The notes under the pieces are model-generated. The model was not told the origin of the DNA, made no database searches, and was given only the letters and a program-made list of their open reading frames with translations. 64,000 nt of DNA from an uncultured Hyphomonas sp. (GTDB lineage Bacteria; Pseudomonadota; Alphaproteobacteria; Caulobacterales; Hyphomonadaceae): contig NZ_OY782759.1 of assembly GCF_963678195.1 (NCBI RefSeq), forward strand, positions 682,001 to 746,000, written 5' to 3'. Positions 34,812 through 43,946 of the stretch are shown here, piece by piece; position 1 is the stretch's first letter, and each line of letters begins with the position of its first letter. The translations under genes and the position numbers were made by a program.

Positions 34812-35695
34812 CCGCCATCCGGATCAGTGGAAAAGACATCGCGGCCGACGTGCGTGCCAAAGTGGCGGCCGTGGTCGCGGGCCTGCCGGAGAAACCCAGC
34901 CTGGCGGTGATCCTGGTCGGCGAAGACCCGGCCAGCGAAGTTTATGTCCGCGGCAAGCTGAAGGACACCGAAGAGGCCGGCATGATCTCGGTGCACCATC
35001 GCCTTCCGGCGACGGCCTCCCAGACCGAAATCGAAGACCTGATCGCCAGCCTCAATGGCGATGACTCCGTTGATGGCATCCTACTGCAGCTGCCGCTGCC
35101 GAAGGGCCTCGATGCGGATGCCGCGATCGAGCGGATCGACCCGTCCAAGGATGTCGACGGCCTGACGGAAGTCTCCGCCGGGCGCCTGTCGCTGGGCAAA
35201 CCGGGGCTGCGCTCGTGCACGCCGTCCGGCTGTGTGATCATGGCGAAGCGTGCCCTCGGCGACGACCTCTCCGGCAAGCATGTCGTGGTGATCGGCCGCT
35301 CGATCCTCGTCGGCAAACCGGCCGCGCTCCTGTTCCTGGCCGAGAACTGCACCGTCACCATCGCTCATTCGCGCACGAAAGACCTGCCGGCGGTGTGCCG
35401 CGAGGCCGATATTCTCGTGCCGGCGGTGGGGCGCCCGCAAATGGTGAAAGGCGACTGGCTGAAGCCCGGCGCCATGGTCATCGATGTCGGCATCAACCGT
35501 ATTCCCGCCCCCGAGAAAGGGGAGGGCAAGACGCGCCTCGTCGGCGATGCGGACTATGACAGCTGCGCGGAAATTGCCGGGCACATTACGCCGGTGCCGG
35601 GCGGGGTGGGCCTGATGACGCGGGCCTGTCTGCTGGTGAATACGCTGTATGCGGCCTGTGCGCGGCGTGGCTGGCAGACACCGGAAATCGGATGA
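34808..35695 (+). CDS. folD: Bifunctional methylenetetrahydrofolate dehydrogenase / cyclohydrolase
   Basis: A 295-residue FolD, interconverting 5,10-methylene-, methenyl- and 10-formyl-tetrahydrofolate. Motifs include [17 protein letters not shown] with the catalytic lysine, [30 protein letters not shown] (NADP-binding) and [16 protein letters not shown]. Length is standard. It overlaps both neighbours by 4 bp and so is coupled to DUF167 and the HNH gene. Confidence 0.97.
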   Translation: MTAIRISGKDIAADVRAKVAAVVAGLPEKPSLAVILVGEDPASEVYVRGKLKDTEEAGMISVHHRLPATASQTEIEDLIASLNGDDSVDGILLQLPLPKGLDADAAIERIDPSKDVDGLTEVSAGRLSLGKPGLRSCTPSGCVIMAKRALGDDLSGKHVVVIGRSILVGKPAALLFLAENCTVTIAHSRTKDLPAVCREADILVPAVGRPQMVKGDWLKPGAMVIDVGINRIPAPEKGEGKTRLVGDADYDSCAEIAGHITPVPGGVGLMTRACLLVNTLYAACARRGWQTPEIG

Positions 35696-35967
35696 GCCAG
35701 CCTTACGCCCCGACCGAGACGCCGCTGTTCAAGGCCTTGTGGGAAGCCCAGGAAGGGCGCTGCGCCCTGTGCGGGCAGTCGATGCCGTCCAACCGGTTCG
35801 ACCTGGCCCACTCCACGCTCTGGAAACACCAGCGCCCGACTTATGACCATATCATCGCGGTTGCCCGCGGCGGGCCGGATACGGCCGACAATCTCCAGCT
35901 GGCGCATGCGCGCTGCAACAAGGTGAAGGGCATGGGCAATGTCCGCCCGCCCCTCCGGAAAGACTAG
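35692..35967 (+). CDS. Small HNH endonuclease family protein
   Basis: A 91-residue HNH domain protein. The zinc-binding cysteines are C24 and C27 (CALC), with the second pair around C75. The catalytic core is YDHII (D52-H53), NLQLAH (N67, H72) and CNKVKG. It is a stand-alone domain with no intein or intron nearby, so its DNA target and biological role are unknown. It is the last gene of the YggT-DUF167-folD operon and overlaps folD by 4 bp. Confidence 0.88.
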   Translation: MSQPYAPTETPLFKALWEAQEGRCALCGQSMPSNRFDLAHSTLWKHQRPTYDHIIAVARGGPDTADNLQLAHARCNKVKGMGNVRPPLRKD

Positions 35968-35988
35968 GCAGAACTGACCAGGCGATGC

Positions 35989-36010
35989 GGCTTCCTGCGG
36001 GGAGCCTCTT
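35989..36010 (+). terminator. Weak intrinsic terminator after the folD-HNH operon
   Basis: GGCTTCC (35989-35995) and GGGAGCC (36000-36006) form a 7-bp stem with one G-U pair and a TGCG loop, followed by TCTT. The stem is short and the tail poor, so it may be only partly effective. Confidence 0.4.
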
Positions 36011-36016
36011 GATCTA

Positions 36017-36038
36017 ATCATATTGTACACAATATGAT
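36017..36038. promoter_or_regulatory. OhrR-type operator upstream of ohr
   Basis: ATCATATTGT (36017-36026) and ACAATATGAT (36029-36038) are perfect inverted arms separated by AC. The site lies 26 bp before the ohr ATG, next to ohrR, and the TATTGTA/TACAATA core resembles known OhrR sites. The neighbouring ACAATTA at 36045 may be part of a second partial site. The expected effect is repression relieved by organic hydroperoxides. Confidence 0.8.
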
Positions 36039-36063
36039 TGCGCACAATTAAAGAGGATGTGAC

Positions 36064-36489
36064 ATGACGACATTGTACAGCACGAAGGTGACGGCGGTCG
36101 GCGGCCGCGCCGGCGCAATCAAGAGCGATGATGGCTTGCTTGAACTGCCGCTGGCGCTCCCAAAGGCGCTTGGCGGCAAGGGCGATGCGACCAACCCCGA
36201 ACAGCTCTTCGCGGGTGGCTATGCGGCCTGTTTTGAAAATGCCGTCATCCATGTCACGCGCGCATCCGACACAAGGGTGAAGGACGACGATATTGTCGTC
36301 GTGGCGACTGTGGGAATGGAACCGAATGGCAATCAGGGCTTCGCATTGACTGTGGCGCTGGACGTGACGATCACGGGCGTCGACCAGTCAAAGGCGGAAG
36401 AGATTGTTGCCAAGGCGCATGCGGCCTGCCCGTATTCGAATGCGGTCAAAGGCAATATCGATGTTGAGATAACGGTGACAACGAACTGA
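36064..36489 (+). CDS. ohr: Organic hydroperoxide resistance peroxidase Ohr
   Basis: A 141-residue Ohr of the OsmC/Ohr family, a lipoyl-dependent thiol peroxidase that reduces organic hydroperoxides. The two reactive cysteines are C56 in GGYAACFENA and C122 in AACPYSNA, and the conserved glutamate is in NPEQLFAGGY. Ohr rather than OsmC is indicated by the CPYSNA motif and the adjacent ohrR gene. It is cytoplasmic and the first gene of a two-gene operon behind an OhrR operator. Confidence 0.96.
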   Translation: MTTLYSTKVTAVGGRAGAIKSDDGLLELPLALPKALGGKGDATNPEQLFAGGYAACFENAVIHVTRASDTRVKDDDIVVVATVGMEPNGNQGFALTVALDVTITGVDQSKAEEIVAKAHAACPYSNAVKGNIDVEITVTTN

Positions 36490-36494
36490 GGCGT

Positions 36495-36962
36495 ATGAAG
36501 ATGGACCTGGCTGACAATGACGATCCGCTCGATCTCGACAGGCAGGTCTGTTTTCCGCTCTATGCTGCGTCGAACCTGCTGAACCGGCTGTACCGGCCGA
36601 TCCTGTCCGAACTCGGCCTTACCTATCCGCAATATCTGGTCATGCTGGTGCTCTGGAAGCAGGCGCCACAAACCGTCGGATCGCTGGGAGACATGCTCTT
36701 CCTCGACAGCGGAACACTGACGCCCCTGCTGAAGCGCATGGAAGCCGGCGGTCTGATTACCCGGACCCGGGACCCGGAGGACGAGCGGCGTGTCCTGATC
36801 GGTCTGACGCAGAAGGGCCGCGATTTGCGCGCATCTGCCGTCCACGTCCCCGAAGCGCTGGGGGAGGGTCTCGACATCGCCCCCGGGGAAGTCATCGAGC
36901 TTCGTGATCAGGTGCGCAGCCTGATCGCGTCCCTGCACAAGCCGTCCCGCGAAACCTCATGA
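36495..36962 (+). CDS. ohrR: MarR-family organic hydroperoxide sensor OhrR, one-cysteine type
   Basis: A 155-residue MarR-type repressor. The peroxide-sensing cysteine is C19 in LDRQVCFPLYAASN, as in OhrR, and the winged helix follows (LGDMLFLDSGTLTPLLKRME with the wing at RDPEDERRVLIGLT). No other cysteine is present, so it would be of the one-cysteine type that is oxidised to a mixed disulfide with a small thiol. It lies 5 bp after ohr and presumably represses both genes through the palindrome at 36017-36038. Confidence 0.93.
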   Translation: MKMDLADNDDPLDLDRQVCFPLYAASNLLNRLYRPILSELGLTYPQYLVMLVLWKQAPQTVGSLGDMLFLDSGTLTPLLKRMEAGGLITRTRDPEDERRVLIGLTQKGRDLRASAVHVPEALGEGLDIAPGEVIELRDQVRSLIASLHKPSRETS

Positions 36963-37055
36963 AACCATAAATCAGCGAGAGACAATCATGCTGACCGTGC
37001 CCTGCGAACTCGTGCTCTACAAACGCGAGGCCGGGACAGGGGGATTGTCCGCAGC

Positions 37056-37796
37056 CTAGGCGAGCCCGGCGTCCTTTGCGGCGGCCTGATAGGTGCGCGA
37101 GACCGGCACATCGGTGCCATTCTTCAGGACCAGCACCAGCTTGCCATTGTCGCGCCGCGTCTCGCTGACGCCATCCTTTGCCACCCACCAGGACCGGTGC
37201 ACCTGCACGCCCGCGGCGCTGTCCAGTTCGCGCACCGCATCGGCCAGCCGCATCAGGATCAGCTCCTCGCCGAGATTGGTGTAGACCCGCAGGTAATGGT
37301 CTTCCGATGACACCGCCCAGAGCTCGGCCTGGCGGAACTTGACCGGCAGCCGGTCCAGAAAGCGCTGCCGCGAATCGACCGTTTCAGACCCTCCGGCAGC
37401 CGCCGGTCCCCGGGCCCTCGAGATCAGCAAGCCGGTCAGCGTCAGCACCAGCGAGATCGCAAAGACATAGACATATTGCAGCGGCAGGAGATGGACCGGC
37501 ACCCAGATGCCGAAGGCACCCATGTAGAGGTAGAGCGAGGCGAGTACGGGCACAGATATGAGCGCCGCCGCTGCCGCCGCCTGAACCGGCACCAGCTTGC
37601 CGACGAGTTCGCGATCAAAAATGGCCGGGATGACGAAAACGGATGCGGTGCCGCCCACCGTGCAGGTGATCACCCACATCAGGAACCGGACCCAGACGGG
37701 CGAGTCCTGATCGTAGACGCCGAAAAAGGTGAGCAGCGCCGAGATCCCGAGGATCACCGCCACATCCCGCAGCAGGTTCTTCAGGGAATCGGGCAT
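37056..37796 (-). CDS. Membrane-bound LytTR-domain transcriptional regulator
   Basis: A 246-residue protein with four predicted membrane helices (residues 8-130) and a cytoplasmic LytTR DNA-binding domain (about 145-240), with typical segments LWAVSSEDHYLRVYTNLGEELI and VQVHRSWWVAKDGV. It has no receiver domain, so it probably senses through its membrane part. The ATG at 37796 follows AAGGAGCAGAC; a longer start at 37811 is less well supported. It faces the DUF2141-DUF2306 genes across a 175-bp gap holding repeated TTCGCGAA sites. Confidence 0.9.
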   Translation of the reverse strand: MPDSLKNLLRDVAVILGISALLTFFGVYDQDSPVWVRFLMWVITCTVGGTASVFVIPAIFDRELVGKLVPVQAAAAAALISVPVLASLYLYMGAFGIWVPVHLLPLQYVYVFAISLVLTLTGLLISRARGPAAAGGSETVDSRQRFLDRLPVKFRQAELWAVSSEDHYLRVYTNLGEELILMRLADAVRELDSAAGVQVHRSWWVAKDGVSETRRDNGKLVLVLKNGTDVPVSRTYQAAAKDAGLA

Positions 37797-37810
37797 GTCT
37801 GCTCCTTGCA

Positions 37811-37849
37811 TTTCGCGCTTCGCGAACCGTTCTGGCCGTATTTCGCGAA
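37811..37849. promoter_or_regulatory. Repeated TTCGCGAA sites upstream of the LytTR gene
   Basis: TTCGCGAA occurs at 37819-37826 and 37842-37849, 23 bp apart start to start, with a further partial copy TTTCGCG at 37811-37817. LytTR proteins usually bind two direct repeats about two helical turns apart, so this spacing fits. The sites lie just upstream of the LytTR gene and about 120 to 160 bp from the divergent DUF2141 gene. Confidence 0.55.
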
Positions 37850-37971
37850 GGATTCCAGCCTCTCCGCGTAGTTGGCGTGGCAGGGGCGGCAGGGCCCGCG
37901 CACTCTCTCCTCATCGACCGCCGGACAGGGCCTCAGCAGGCTGCTTCCGGTCACCAACGAGGAGACACCTT

Positions 37972-38391
37972 ATGAAACGCATTCTGAAGTCCATCATCGC
38001 CGCTGCCCTTGCTGCCGGGATCGCCGGACAGGCCGCCGCCGCGGATCTGACCGTCCGCATCGAAGGCGTGGAGGAGGCGACCGGCACGTTCCATGTCGTC
38101 GTGTTCGGCGCTGATGGCTGGGACGAAAACGATGCCGTGACCAGCCAACTGGCCCCGGCAGCAGAAGGCGCCGAGCTGGTCTTCACCGGCCTCGAACCGG
38201 GCGCTTACGGCATCAAGGTCTATCAGGATGTCGACGAGAACGGCGAGCTGAACCTCGGCATGTGGCGCATCCCGACCGAGCCGTACGGGTTTTCCAATGA
38301 TGCACCGGCCCGGATGGGGCCGCCCAAATTCGACAAGGCAGGCTTCGAACTCACCGAGGCCGGCACCGTGCAGACCATCACGCTTCAGTAA
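37972..38391 (+). CDS. DUF2141 domain-containing periplasmic protein
   Basis: A 139-residue secreted protein with a Sec signal peptide cleaved near AAAADL (residue 24). The mature domain shows the DUF2141 pattern: a beta-sandwich with GTFHVVVFGADGWD, LEPGAYGIKVYQDVDENGELN and a final EPYGFSNDAPARMGPPKF. The DxDxNGxL part may bind calcium. Function unknown. Preceded by GAGGAGACACCT. It is paired with the membrane protein gene downstream and faces the LytTR regulator. Confidence 0.92.
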   Translation: MKRILKSIIAAALAAGIAGQAAAADLTVRIEGVEEATGTFHVVVFGADGWDENDAVTSQLAPAAEGAELVFTGLEPGAYGIKVYQDVDENGELNLGMWRIPTEPYGFSNDAPARMGPPKFDKAGFELTEAGTVQTITLQ

Positions 38392-38426
38392 CTCACAGAC
38401 CCCACGCCAGACCGGGAGCCTCCGCC

Positions 38427-38972
38427 ATGACTGATCTCGCCCAGACTTTCCGCCGCTTCGTCCTGCCCAGACGGCCAGGCCGCATGACAATCCTGCTGCT
38501 CATCGCGGCCATCGCCTATGGGCTGGTCAGCTGGATGATCCTGAATTCGGCCGGCAATCCGCCGGTCCGCTTCCGGATCGATGTCACGCCCTTCCTTCAG
38601 GCCAGTTTCGTGATCAAGCTTCATGTGCTGGGCGCGGTGACGGCGTTTGCCATCGGGGTCGTGCTGCTGCGCGGGGTGAAAGGGTCAGGCTTGCATCGCA
38701 AGCTTGGCTACACCTGGGTCGCGGCGATGGCGGTGACGGCGATCAGCTCTTTCTTCATCACGGGGCTGAACGGAGCGAATTTCAGCGTCATTCACGGCCT
38801 TTCGGCCTGGACGATCATCGGCCTGCCAATGGGCATCGCGGCGGCGCGGCGCAAAAATATCCGCAAGCATTCGAAGAATATGACCAACATGTTCGTGGGC
38901 GGCCTCCTGATCGCCGGCCTGTTCACTTTCCTGCCCGGACGCATGCTCTGGTCGATTTTCTTTGCGGTGTGA
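38427..38972 (+). CDS. DUF2306-like membrane protein
   Basis: A 181-residue protein with four predicted helices and well-placed histidines (KLHVLGAVTAF, LHRKLGYTWVA, IHGLSAWTII, RKHSKNM), the pattern of the DUF2306 family. The histidines on successive helices suggest a heme- or metal-binding bundle, which is inference. It lies 35 bp after the DUF2141 gene and is probably co-transcribed and regulated by the LytTR protein. Confidence 0.82.
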   Translation: MTDLAQTFRRFVLPRRPGRMTILLLIAAIAYGLVSWMILNSAGNPPVRFRIDVTPFLQASFVIKLHVLGAVTAFAIGVVLLRGVKGSGLHRKLGYTWVAAMAVTAISSFFITGLNGANFSVIHGLSAWTIIGLPMGIAAARRKNIRKHSKNMTNMFVGGLLIAGLFTFLPGRMLWSIFFAV

Positions 38973-39041
38973 CGGTGTAGGCCCTTACCGCTCCGCCGAA
39001 AGGCCGCTACACGAAGGTGTAACCAGAAAAGAGAGCGGGAG

Positions 39042-40208
39042 ATGAAAAGGGCAGCCTTATTGGTATCATTGATCGGTCTTGCCGCCTGCCAGGCGCCGGG
39101 ACCGATTTCCATTCCGGGGATTACGCGCGCACCTCAAAGTGCCGAAGAGGCGCTGGAAGCGTATTATCGCGCACTGCCGGATGACTATTACCCCGAGGCG
39201 CCCCCCGGCTTGCCGCTGCCGCCCTCAGACCAGGCGATCAGCCGTATCCTGGTCGGCTCCTGCCTCGATGAGGAGCAGGGCGACAATGAAGCCCTGCGCT
39301 CGGTCGCGGCCACACCGGCGGACCTGTTCCTGATGATCGGGGACAATGTCTATGGCGATACCGACGGGCGGGCCTATCGCACCGGCGATGCCGACCTGAC
39401 CGAACTGCGCGAGAGCTTTGCCGATCTTGCCGCGCGTCCGGATTTCCAGGCCGTCCGCAAGGCCCATCCGATGATGGTGGCTTGGGATGATCATGATTAT
39501 GGCCAGAACGATGGCGGCAAGCATTTCGCTTTCCGCCGCCTGTCGGAGCGGATCCATGAGCGCTTCTGGGGGCTCGCGAACAAGGATGTCGGTGCGTGGC
39601 CCGGCACCTATTATGCCCGCAGCTTCGGCCCGGAAGGGCAGCGCACCCAGATCATCATGCTGGACACGCGCTTTTTCCGGTCTGACCTGACCGATACCGA
39701 CGATTCCAGTGTGGAGGGCCAGGAGCGCTACCTGCCGTCCAGCGATCCCAATCAGGACATGCTGGGCAATGACCAGTGGACCTGGCTGGAGAACGAGCTG
39801 CAGAAGCCGGCCGACGTTCGCCTGATCGTGTCGTCGGTACAGGTGATTTCAAACGCGCATGGCTGGGAGGCCTGGTCGCGCCTGCCGGCAGAGCGGGACC
39901 GGCTCTACAGCCTGATCCGCGAGACGGGCGCGCAAGGCGTCGTGTTCGTGTCGGGCGACCGGCACACAGGTTTTCTCTACCGGGCAGACGATGTGCTGCC
40001 TTACCCGGCCTATGAGCTGACCGCGTCCTCGTTCAACAAATCCTACAGGGATACGACGGACGAGATGGACGCCGACCAGATCGGGGCGGGTTATGCGAAG
40101 GAGAATTTCGGATCACTGGATATTAACTGGACCGAGGGTACGGTGACGCTCGCAATCCACGCCAGTGACGGTTCAACTGTCGAGGAAGCAACCGACAAGT
40201 TCAGGTAG
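39042..40208 (+). CDS. PhoD-like alkaline phosphatase family lipoprotein
   Basis: A 388-residue metallophosphatase of the PhoD/DUF type. It begins with a lipoprotein signal (LAAC, cysteine 16). Metal-site motifs are MIGDNVYGD, VAWDDHDYGQNDGG and VFVSGDRHTGFLYR. The core matches the PhoD-like domain, but the N-terminal immunoglobulin-like domain of classical PhoD is absent. It probably hydrolyses phosphodiesters or monoesters in the periplasm; substrate unknown. The MFS gene begins 5 bp after the stop. Confidence 0.88.
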   Translation: MKRAALLVSLIGLAACQAPGPISIPGITRAPQSAEEALEAYYRALPDDYYPEAPPGLPLPPSDQAISRILVGSCLDEEQGDNEALRSVAATPADLFLMIGDNVYGDTDGRAYRTGDADLTELRESFADLAARPDFQAVRKAHPMMVAWDDHDYGQNDGGKHFAFRRLSERIHERFWGLANKDVGAWPGTYYARSFGPEGQRTQIIMLDTRFFRSDLTDTDDSSVEGQERYLPSSDPNQDMLGNDQWTWLENELQKPADVRLIVSSVQVISNAHGWEAWSRLPAERDRLYSLIRETGAQGVVFVSGDRHTGFLYRADDVLPYPAYELTASSFNKSYRDTTDEMDADQIGAGYAKENFGSLDINWTEGTVTLAIHASDGSTVEEATDKFR

Positions 40209-40213
40209 GCAGA

Positions 40214-41566
40214 ATGCCGCTCAGTCCCTCGATGTCCGACACGCGTAACGTGATCGTTCTCATCATCGCCGTGATGATCCTTCAGATCGCCGGCGGTTTG
40301 ATCAGCGTGCTGACTCCTCTCGGCCTTGAAGCCATGGGCACGCCGCCGCAGGCGATCGGCCTGATCGCCGCGCTCTATGCTGCTGGTTTCATGCTGGGCG
40401 CCTGGCTGGCGCCGCGCACGCTGGCCACGATCGGACATATCCGCCTGTTCGCCGCCGCATCGGCCACCAATGCCGTCAGCGTGCTGTCGCTGTCGCTGGT
40501 CCATGATGAGATGTTCTGGGCGCCGGTCCGGGTGATCATGGGCATGTCACTCGCTTTCAGCTTCACCAGTATCGAAAGCTGGCTCGGCAGCGTGGTGCCG
40601 GAGAAGTCTCGCGGAAATGTGATGGGGATCTATCACACCGGCGCAAAGCTCTCGCTGATCATCGGCCCGTTCTTCGTGGCGGGCCTGTCGCCGCTGGACA
40701 CGCGGGCCTACACCTGGGCGGCGCTGTTTCTGTCGCTCGCCCTCGTACCGGTCTGCCTGACGCGCAAGGAACAGCCTGTCCTGCCGGAGCGCCGGTCGAT
40801 GCCGCTGATCGCGCTGTACCAGCTGGCCCCGGCGGCCGTGCTGGGCGCGCTGATTGCCGGAATCGTGAACACGGGCACCCAGTCGCTGCTGCCTATCTAT
40901 TTCGAAGGCTTCAGGATCGGGGGAGGGGGCACCACGGCTGCTGCCATCGCGAGTGGCGCCGCATGGGCCGGCGGGCTGCTGCTGCAATGGCCGGCCGGGC
41001 GGCTGTCTGACCGGATCGAACGCCGCCTCGTGATTGCGGGCCTGGGTGGCATGTCGGCGCTGGCAGCTCTTTTCATTGCTTTTTTCGGGACGCGGCTGAG
41101 CGAGGTCAGCGTCATTATCGCGCTCGGCTTCTGGGGCGCCGGGGCGCTGTCTTTCTACAGCCTGTGCGTGGCGCACGCGATCGACCGGACACCGAAAGTG
41201 CTGATCCCGCAGGTCATGTCGGGCTTGCTGTTCGTCTGGGCCGGCGGGTCGATCATCGGGCCGCTCCTGTCAGGCTTCGCGATGCGGGCGGATGGCGAGT
41301 TCGGCCTGTTCGGCCTGGCGGGTCTGCTGTTGTTGGTGCTGACCGTTGTGATGGTCGTGCGCGTGCGCTCCAAACCTGTCGCAATCGAGGACAAGCTGGC
41401 CGAATGGAGCCCCGTCCTGCCGACCCCGCTGGCCAGTGTGAAGCTCGATCCGCGCATGTCGGATGCGCCCGACAAAGCAGAACCGGAAACCGGTGAAGAC
41501 GCAGACGGGGAAGAGGGACCGGATTCCCCGGCCGATATGGAAGACAGCCCTAAGTCCAAAGTTTAG
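40214..41566 (+). CDS. MFS transporter, YcaD-like
   Basis: A 450-residue 12-helix permease. The first half has an A-x-Y-A-A-G-F-M-L-G start and VRVIMGMSLAFSFTSIESWL, the region typical of the YcaD/UMF MFS subgroup. The last 55 residues form a hydrophilic acidic tail (DKAEPETGEDADGEEGPD). Substrate unknown. It lies 5 bp behind the PhoD-like phosphatase gene, so import of a hydrolysis product is possible but speculative. Confidence 0.88.
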   Translation: MPLSPSMSDTRNVIVLIIAVMILQIAGGLISVLTPLGLEAMGTPPQAIGLIAALYAAGFMLGAWLAPRTLATIGHIRLFAAASATNAVSVLSLSLVHDEMFWAPVRVIMGMSLAFSFTSIESWLGSVVPEKSRGNVMGIYHTGAKLSLIIGPFFVAGLSPLDTRAYTWAALFLSLALVPVCLTRKEQPVLPERRSMPLIALYQLAPAAVLGALIAGIVNTGTQSLLPIYFEGFRIGGGGTTAAAIASGAAWAGGLLLQWPAGRLSDRIERRLVIAGLGGMSALAALFIAFFGTRLSEVSVIIALGFWGAGALSFYSLCVAHAIDRTPKVLIPQVMSGLLFVWAGGSIIGPLLSGFAMRADGEFGLFGLAGLLLLVLTVVMVVRVRSKPVAIEDKLAEWSPVLPTPLASVKLDPRMSDAPDKAEPETGEDADGEEGPDSPADMEDSPKSKV

Positions 41567-41671
41567 TACCCAGCTGGTTGCCGCGTGGCGCAGGCCTGTT
41601 ATACAGCCCCCCACCACGCTGGGGCAGGGAACCTGCCGGGGCGGGCCAGGCAAACAAGGCAAGAGCACAGA

Positions 41672-42868
41672 ATGAACATCCACGAATACCAGGCCAAAGC
41701 CGTGCTGAAATCTTTCGGTGCGCCGGTCGCGGACGGCGTTCCCGTCCTGTCTCTGGACGATGTCCAGAAAGCTGTCGACACACTCCCGGGCCCGCTCTGG
41801 GTCGTTAAATCGCAGATCCACGCAGGTGGCCGCGGCAAGGGCAAGTTCGTGGAGCCCGAAGCTGGTGAAAAGGGCGGCGTCCGCCTTGCCTTCAGCAAGG
41901 AAGACGTAATGACCTTCGCCAAGCAGATGCTTGGCAACCACCTCGTCACCGCCCAGACCGGCGCAGACGGCAAGCAGGTCAATCGCCTCTACATCGAAGA
42001 CGGCGCCGACATCGACCGCGAACTCTATCTTTCCATGCTGGTTGACCGCTCCACCTCGCGCGTCGCCTTCATGGTCTCCACCGAAGGCGGCATGGACATC
42101 GAACAGGTGGCCCACGACACGCCGGAGAAAATCCTGACGCTCAGCATCGACCCGGACACCGGCGTCACCGATGCGGACATTGCCAAGCTCAATGAAGCGC
42201 TGAAGCTGGAAGGCACGGCGGCTGAAGACGGCAAGAAACTGTTCCCGATCCTCTACAAGGCCTTCACCGAGAAGGACATGAGCCTCCTCGAAGTGAACCC
42301 GCTGATCGTGATGGAAGACGGCCACCTGCGCGTCCTCGACGCCAAGGTCTCCTTCGATGGCAACGCCCTGTTCCGCCACCCGGACATCGTCGACCTCCGT
42401 GACAAGACCGAGGAAGACGAGAAGGAAATCGAGGCCTCCGAATGGGACCTCGCCTATATCGCCCTCGACGGCACCATCGGCTGCATGGTCAACGGCGCAG
42501 GCCTCGCCATGGCGACGATGGACATCATCAAGCTGTACGGCGAAGAGCCGGCCAATTTCTGTGACGTCGGCGGCGGCGCCGGCAAGGAGAAAGTGGCAGC
42601 CGCCTTCAAGATCATCATGAAGGACCCGAACGTGAAGGGCATCCTCGTGAACATCTTCGGCGGCATCATGAAGTGCGACGTGATCGCCGAAGGCGTGATC
42701 GCAGCCGTGAAAGAAACCAATCTGGCGGTTCCCCTGGTCGTTCGCCTCGAAGGCACGAATGTCGACCTCGGCAAGAAAATCATCGCGGAGAGCGGCCTGA
42801 ACGTCATTCCGGCCGACGACCTCGACGACGCCGCCCAGAAAATCGTGAACGCAGTTAAAGGCGCCTGA
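41672..42868 (+). CDS. sucC: Succinyl-CoA ligase (ADP-forming), beta subunit
   Basis: A 398-residue ATP-grasp subunit starting [19 protein letters not shown]. It contains [17 protein letters not shown] (nucleotide-binding), the LEVNPLIV segment with metal ligands, and [16 protein letters not shown] near the C-terminus. It catalyses the substrate-level phosphorylation step of the TCA cycle with SucD. sucD begins 8 bp after its stop. Unlike many alphaproteobacteria there is no mdh gene directly upstream; an MFS gene is there instead. Confidence 0.98.
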   Translation: MNIHEYQAKAVLKSFGAPVADGVPVLSLDDVQKAVDTLPGPLWVVKSQIHAGGRGKGKFVEPEAGEKGGVRLAFSKEDVMTFAKQMLGNHLVTAQTGADGKQVNRLYIEDGADIDRELYLSMLVDRSTSRVAFMVSTEGGMDIEQVAHDTPEKILTLSIDPDTGVTDADIAKLNEALKLEGTAAEDGKKLFPILYKAFTEKDMSLLEVNPLIVMEDGHLRVLDAKVSFDGNALFRHPDIVDLRDKTEEDEKEIEASEWDLAYIALDGTIGCMVNGAGLAMATMDIIKLYGEEPANFCDVGGGAGKEKVAAAFKIIMKDPNVKGILVNIFGGIMKCDVIAEGVIAAVKETNLAVPLVVRLEGTNVDLGKKIIAESGLNVIPADDLDDAAQKIVNAVKGA

Positions 42869-42876
42869 GACCAGAT

Positions 42877-43779
42877 ATGTCCATTCTCATCGACAAGAAT
42901 ACCAAGATCCTCACTCAGGGCATGACCGGCAACACCGGGTCGTTCCACACCAATCAGGCGCTGGCTTATTTCGGCACCCAGATGGTGGGCGGTATCCACC
43001 CGAAGAAGGGCGGCACCAACTGGACCGCCGATAACGGCCAGGAACTGCCAATCTTCGCATCGGTTGCCGAAGGCAAGGAAAAGACCGGCGCGGATGCGTC
43101 CGTGGTCTACGTGCCGCCAGCCGGCGCAGCTGCTGCCATCGAAGAAGCCATTGATGCCGAAATCCCGCTGATCGTCTGCATCACGGAAGGCGTTCCGGTG
43201 CTCGACATGGTGCGCGTGAAGGCGAAGCTGGAAAAATCCAAGTCGCGCCTGATCGGCCCGAACTGCCCGGGCCTCATCACGGCCAATGAGTGCAAGATCG
43301 GCATCATGCCGGGCTCCATCTTCAAGAAGGGCTCCGTCGGCGTCGTCTCGCGTTCGGGCACGCTGACCTATGAGGCCGTGTTCCAGACCACCCAGGTGGG
43401 CCTCGGACAGACATCTGCTGTCGGAATCGGCGGCGACCCGGTCAAAGGCACGGAATTTATCGATATCCTCGAAATGTACCTTGCCGACGACGAAACCGAA
43501 TCCATCATCATGATCGGTGAGATCGGCGGCAGCGCGGAAGAAGAAGCCGCGCAGTTCCTGATCGACGAGGCCAAGAAAGGCCGCAAGAAACCGATGGTCG
43601 GCTTCATCGCCGGCCGGACCGCGCCTCCGGGCCGGACGATGGGCCATGCCGGTGCCATCGTTTCCGGCGGCAAAGGCGATGCGGAGAGCAAGATTGCTGC
43701 AATGGAAGCAGCCGGCATCCGTGTCTCGCCGTCGCCGGCACGCCTTGGTACGACCATGGTCGAGGTACTTAAGGGCTAG
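42877..43779 (+). CDS. sucD: Succinyl-CoA ligase, alpha subunit
   Basis: A 300-residue CoA-binding subunit. Segments include [20 protein letters not shown] (CoA site), [20 protein letters not shown] and the phosphohistidine loop [20 protein letters not shown]. Length and order are typical. It forms the heterodimer with SucC. A 167-bp structured intergenic region separates it from sucA. Confidence 0.98.
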   Translation: MSILIDKNTKILTQGMTGNTGSFHTNQALAYFGTQMVGGIHPKKGGTNWTADNGQELPIFASVAEGKEKTGADASVVYVPPAGAAAAIEEAIDAEIPLIVCITEGVPVLDMVRVKAKLEKSKSRLIGPNCPGLITANECKIGIMPGSIFKKGSVGVVSRSGTLTYEAVFQTTQVGLGQTSAVGIGGDPVKGTEFIDILEMYLADDETESIIMIGEIGGSAEEEAAQFLIDEAKKGRKKPMVGFIAGRTAPPGRTMGHAGAIVSGGKGDAESKIAAMEAAGIRVSPSPARLGTTMVEVLKG

Positions 43780-43799
43780 AAAGCCCTGATAAATTAGCC

Positions 43800-43862
43800 A
43801 GGACGGCCCTTGGCGGGGCCTACTCTGGCGTGGCCAGGATCTGACCCCGCCCAGGCCGTCCT
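43800..43862 (+). terminator. Long stem-loop between sucD and sucA (terminator or attenuator)
   Basis: AGGACGGCC (43800-43808) pairs with GGCCGTCCT (43854-43862), and inside it GGCGGGG (43812-43818) pairs with CCCCGCC (43845-43851). The stem thus totals 16 pairs with a small internal bulge and a 26-nt apical loop. A CTCTTATG tail follows, poor in T. It may trim or attenuate sucCD transcripts before sucAB rather than fully terminate. Confidence 0.6.
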
Positions 43863-43894
43863 CTTATGTGCACCCGGTAGGTACCGGGAAACCA

Positions 43895-43922
43895 TTACGT
43901 TCCTAAATAGTGGGGAACGTAA
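43895..43922. promoter_or_regulatory. Inverted repeat just before the sucA ribosome site
   Basis: TTACGTTCC (43895-43903) and GGAACGTAA (43914-43922) are perfect 9-bp arms with a 10-bp spacer, 25 bp before the sucA ATG. A further near-palindrome, CCCGGTA / TACCGGG, lies at 43873-43888. The site could be an operator or a leader hairpin controlling sucAB. Confidence 0.55.
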
Positions 43923-43946
43923 ATTGTCCCAGAGGACGAATTGGAC

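Noticed and set aside
36988-37059. A 23-codon frame between ohrR and the LytTR gene
   Set aside because: Too short, overlaps the stop of the LytTR gene and has no clear ribosome site. It may be an accidental frame or gene remnant.
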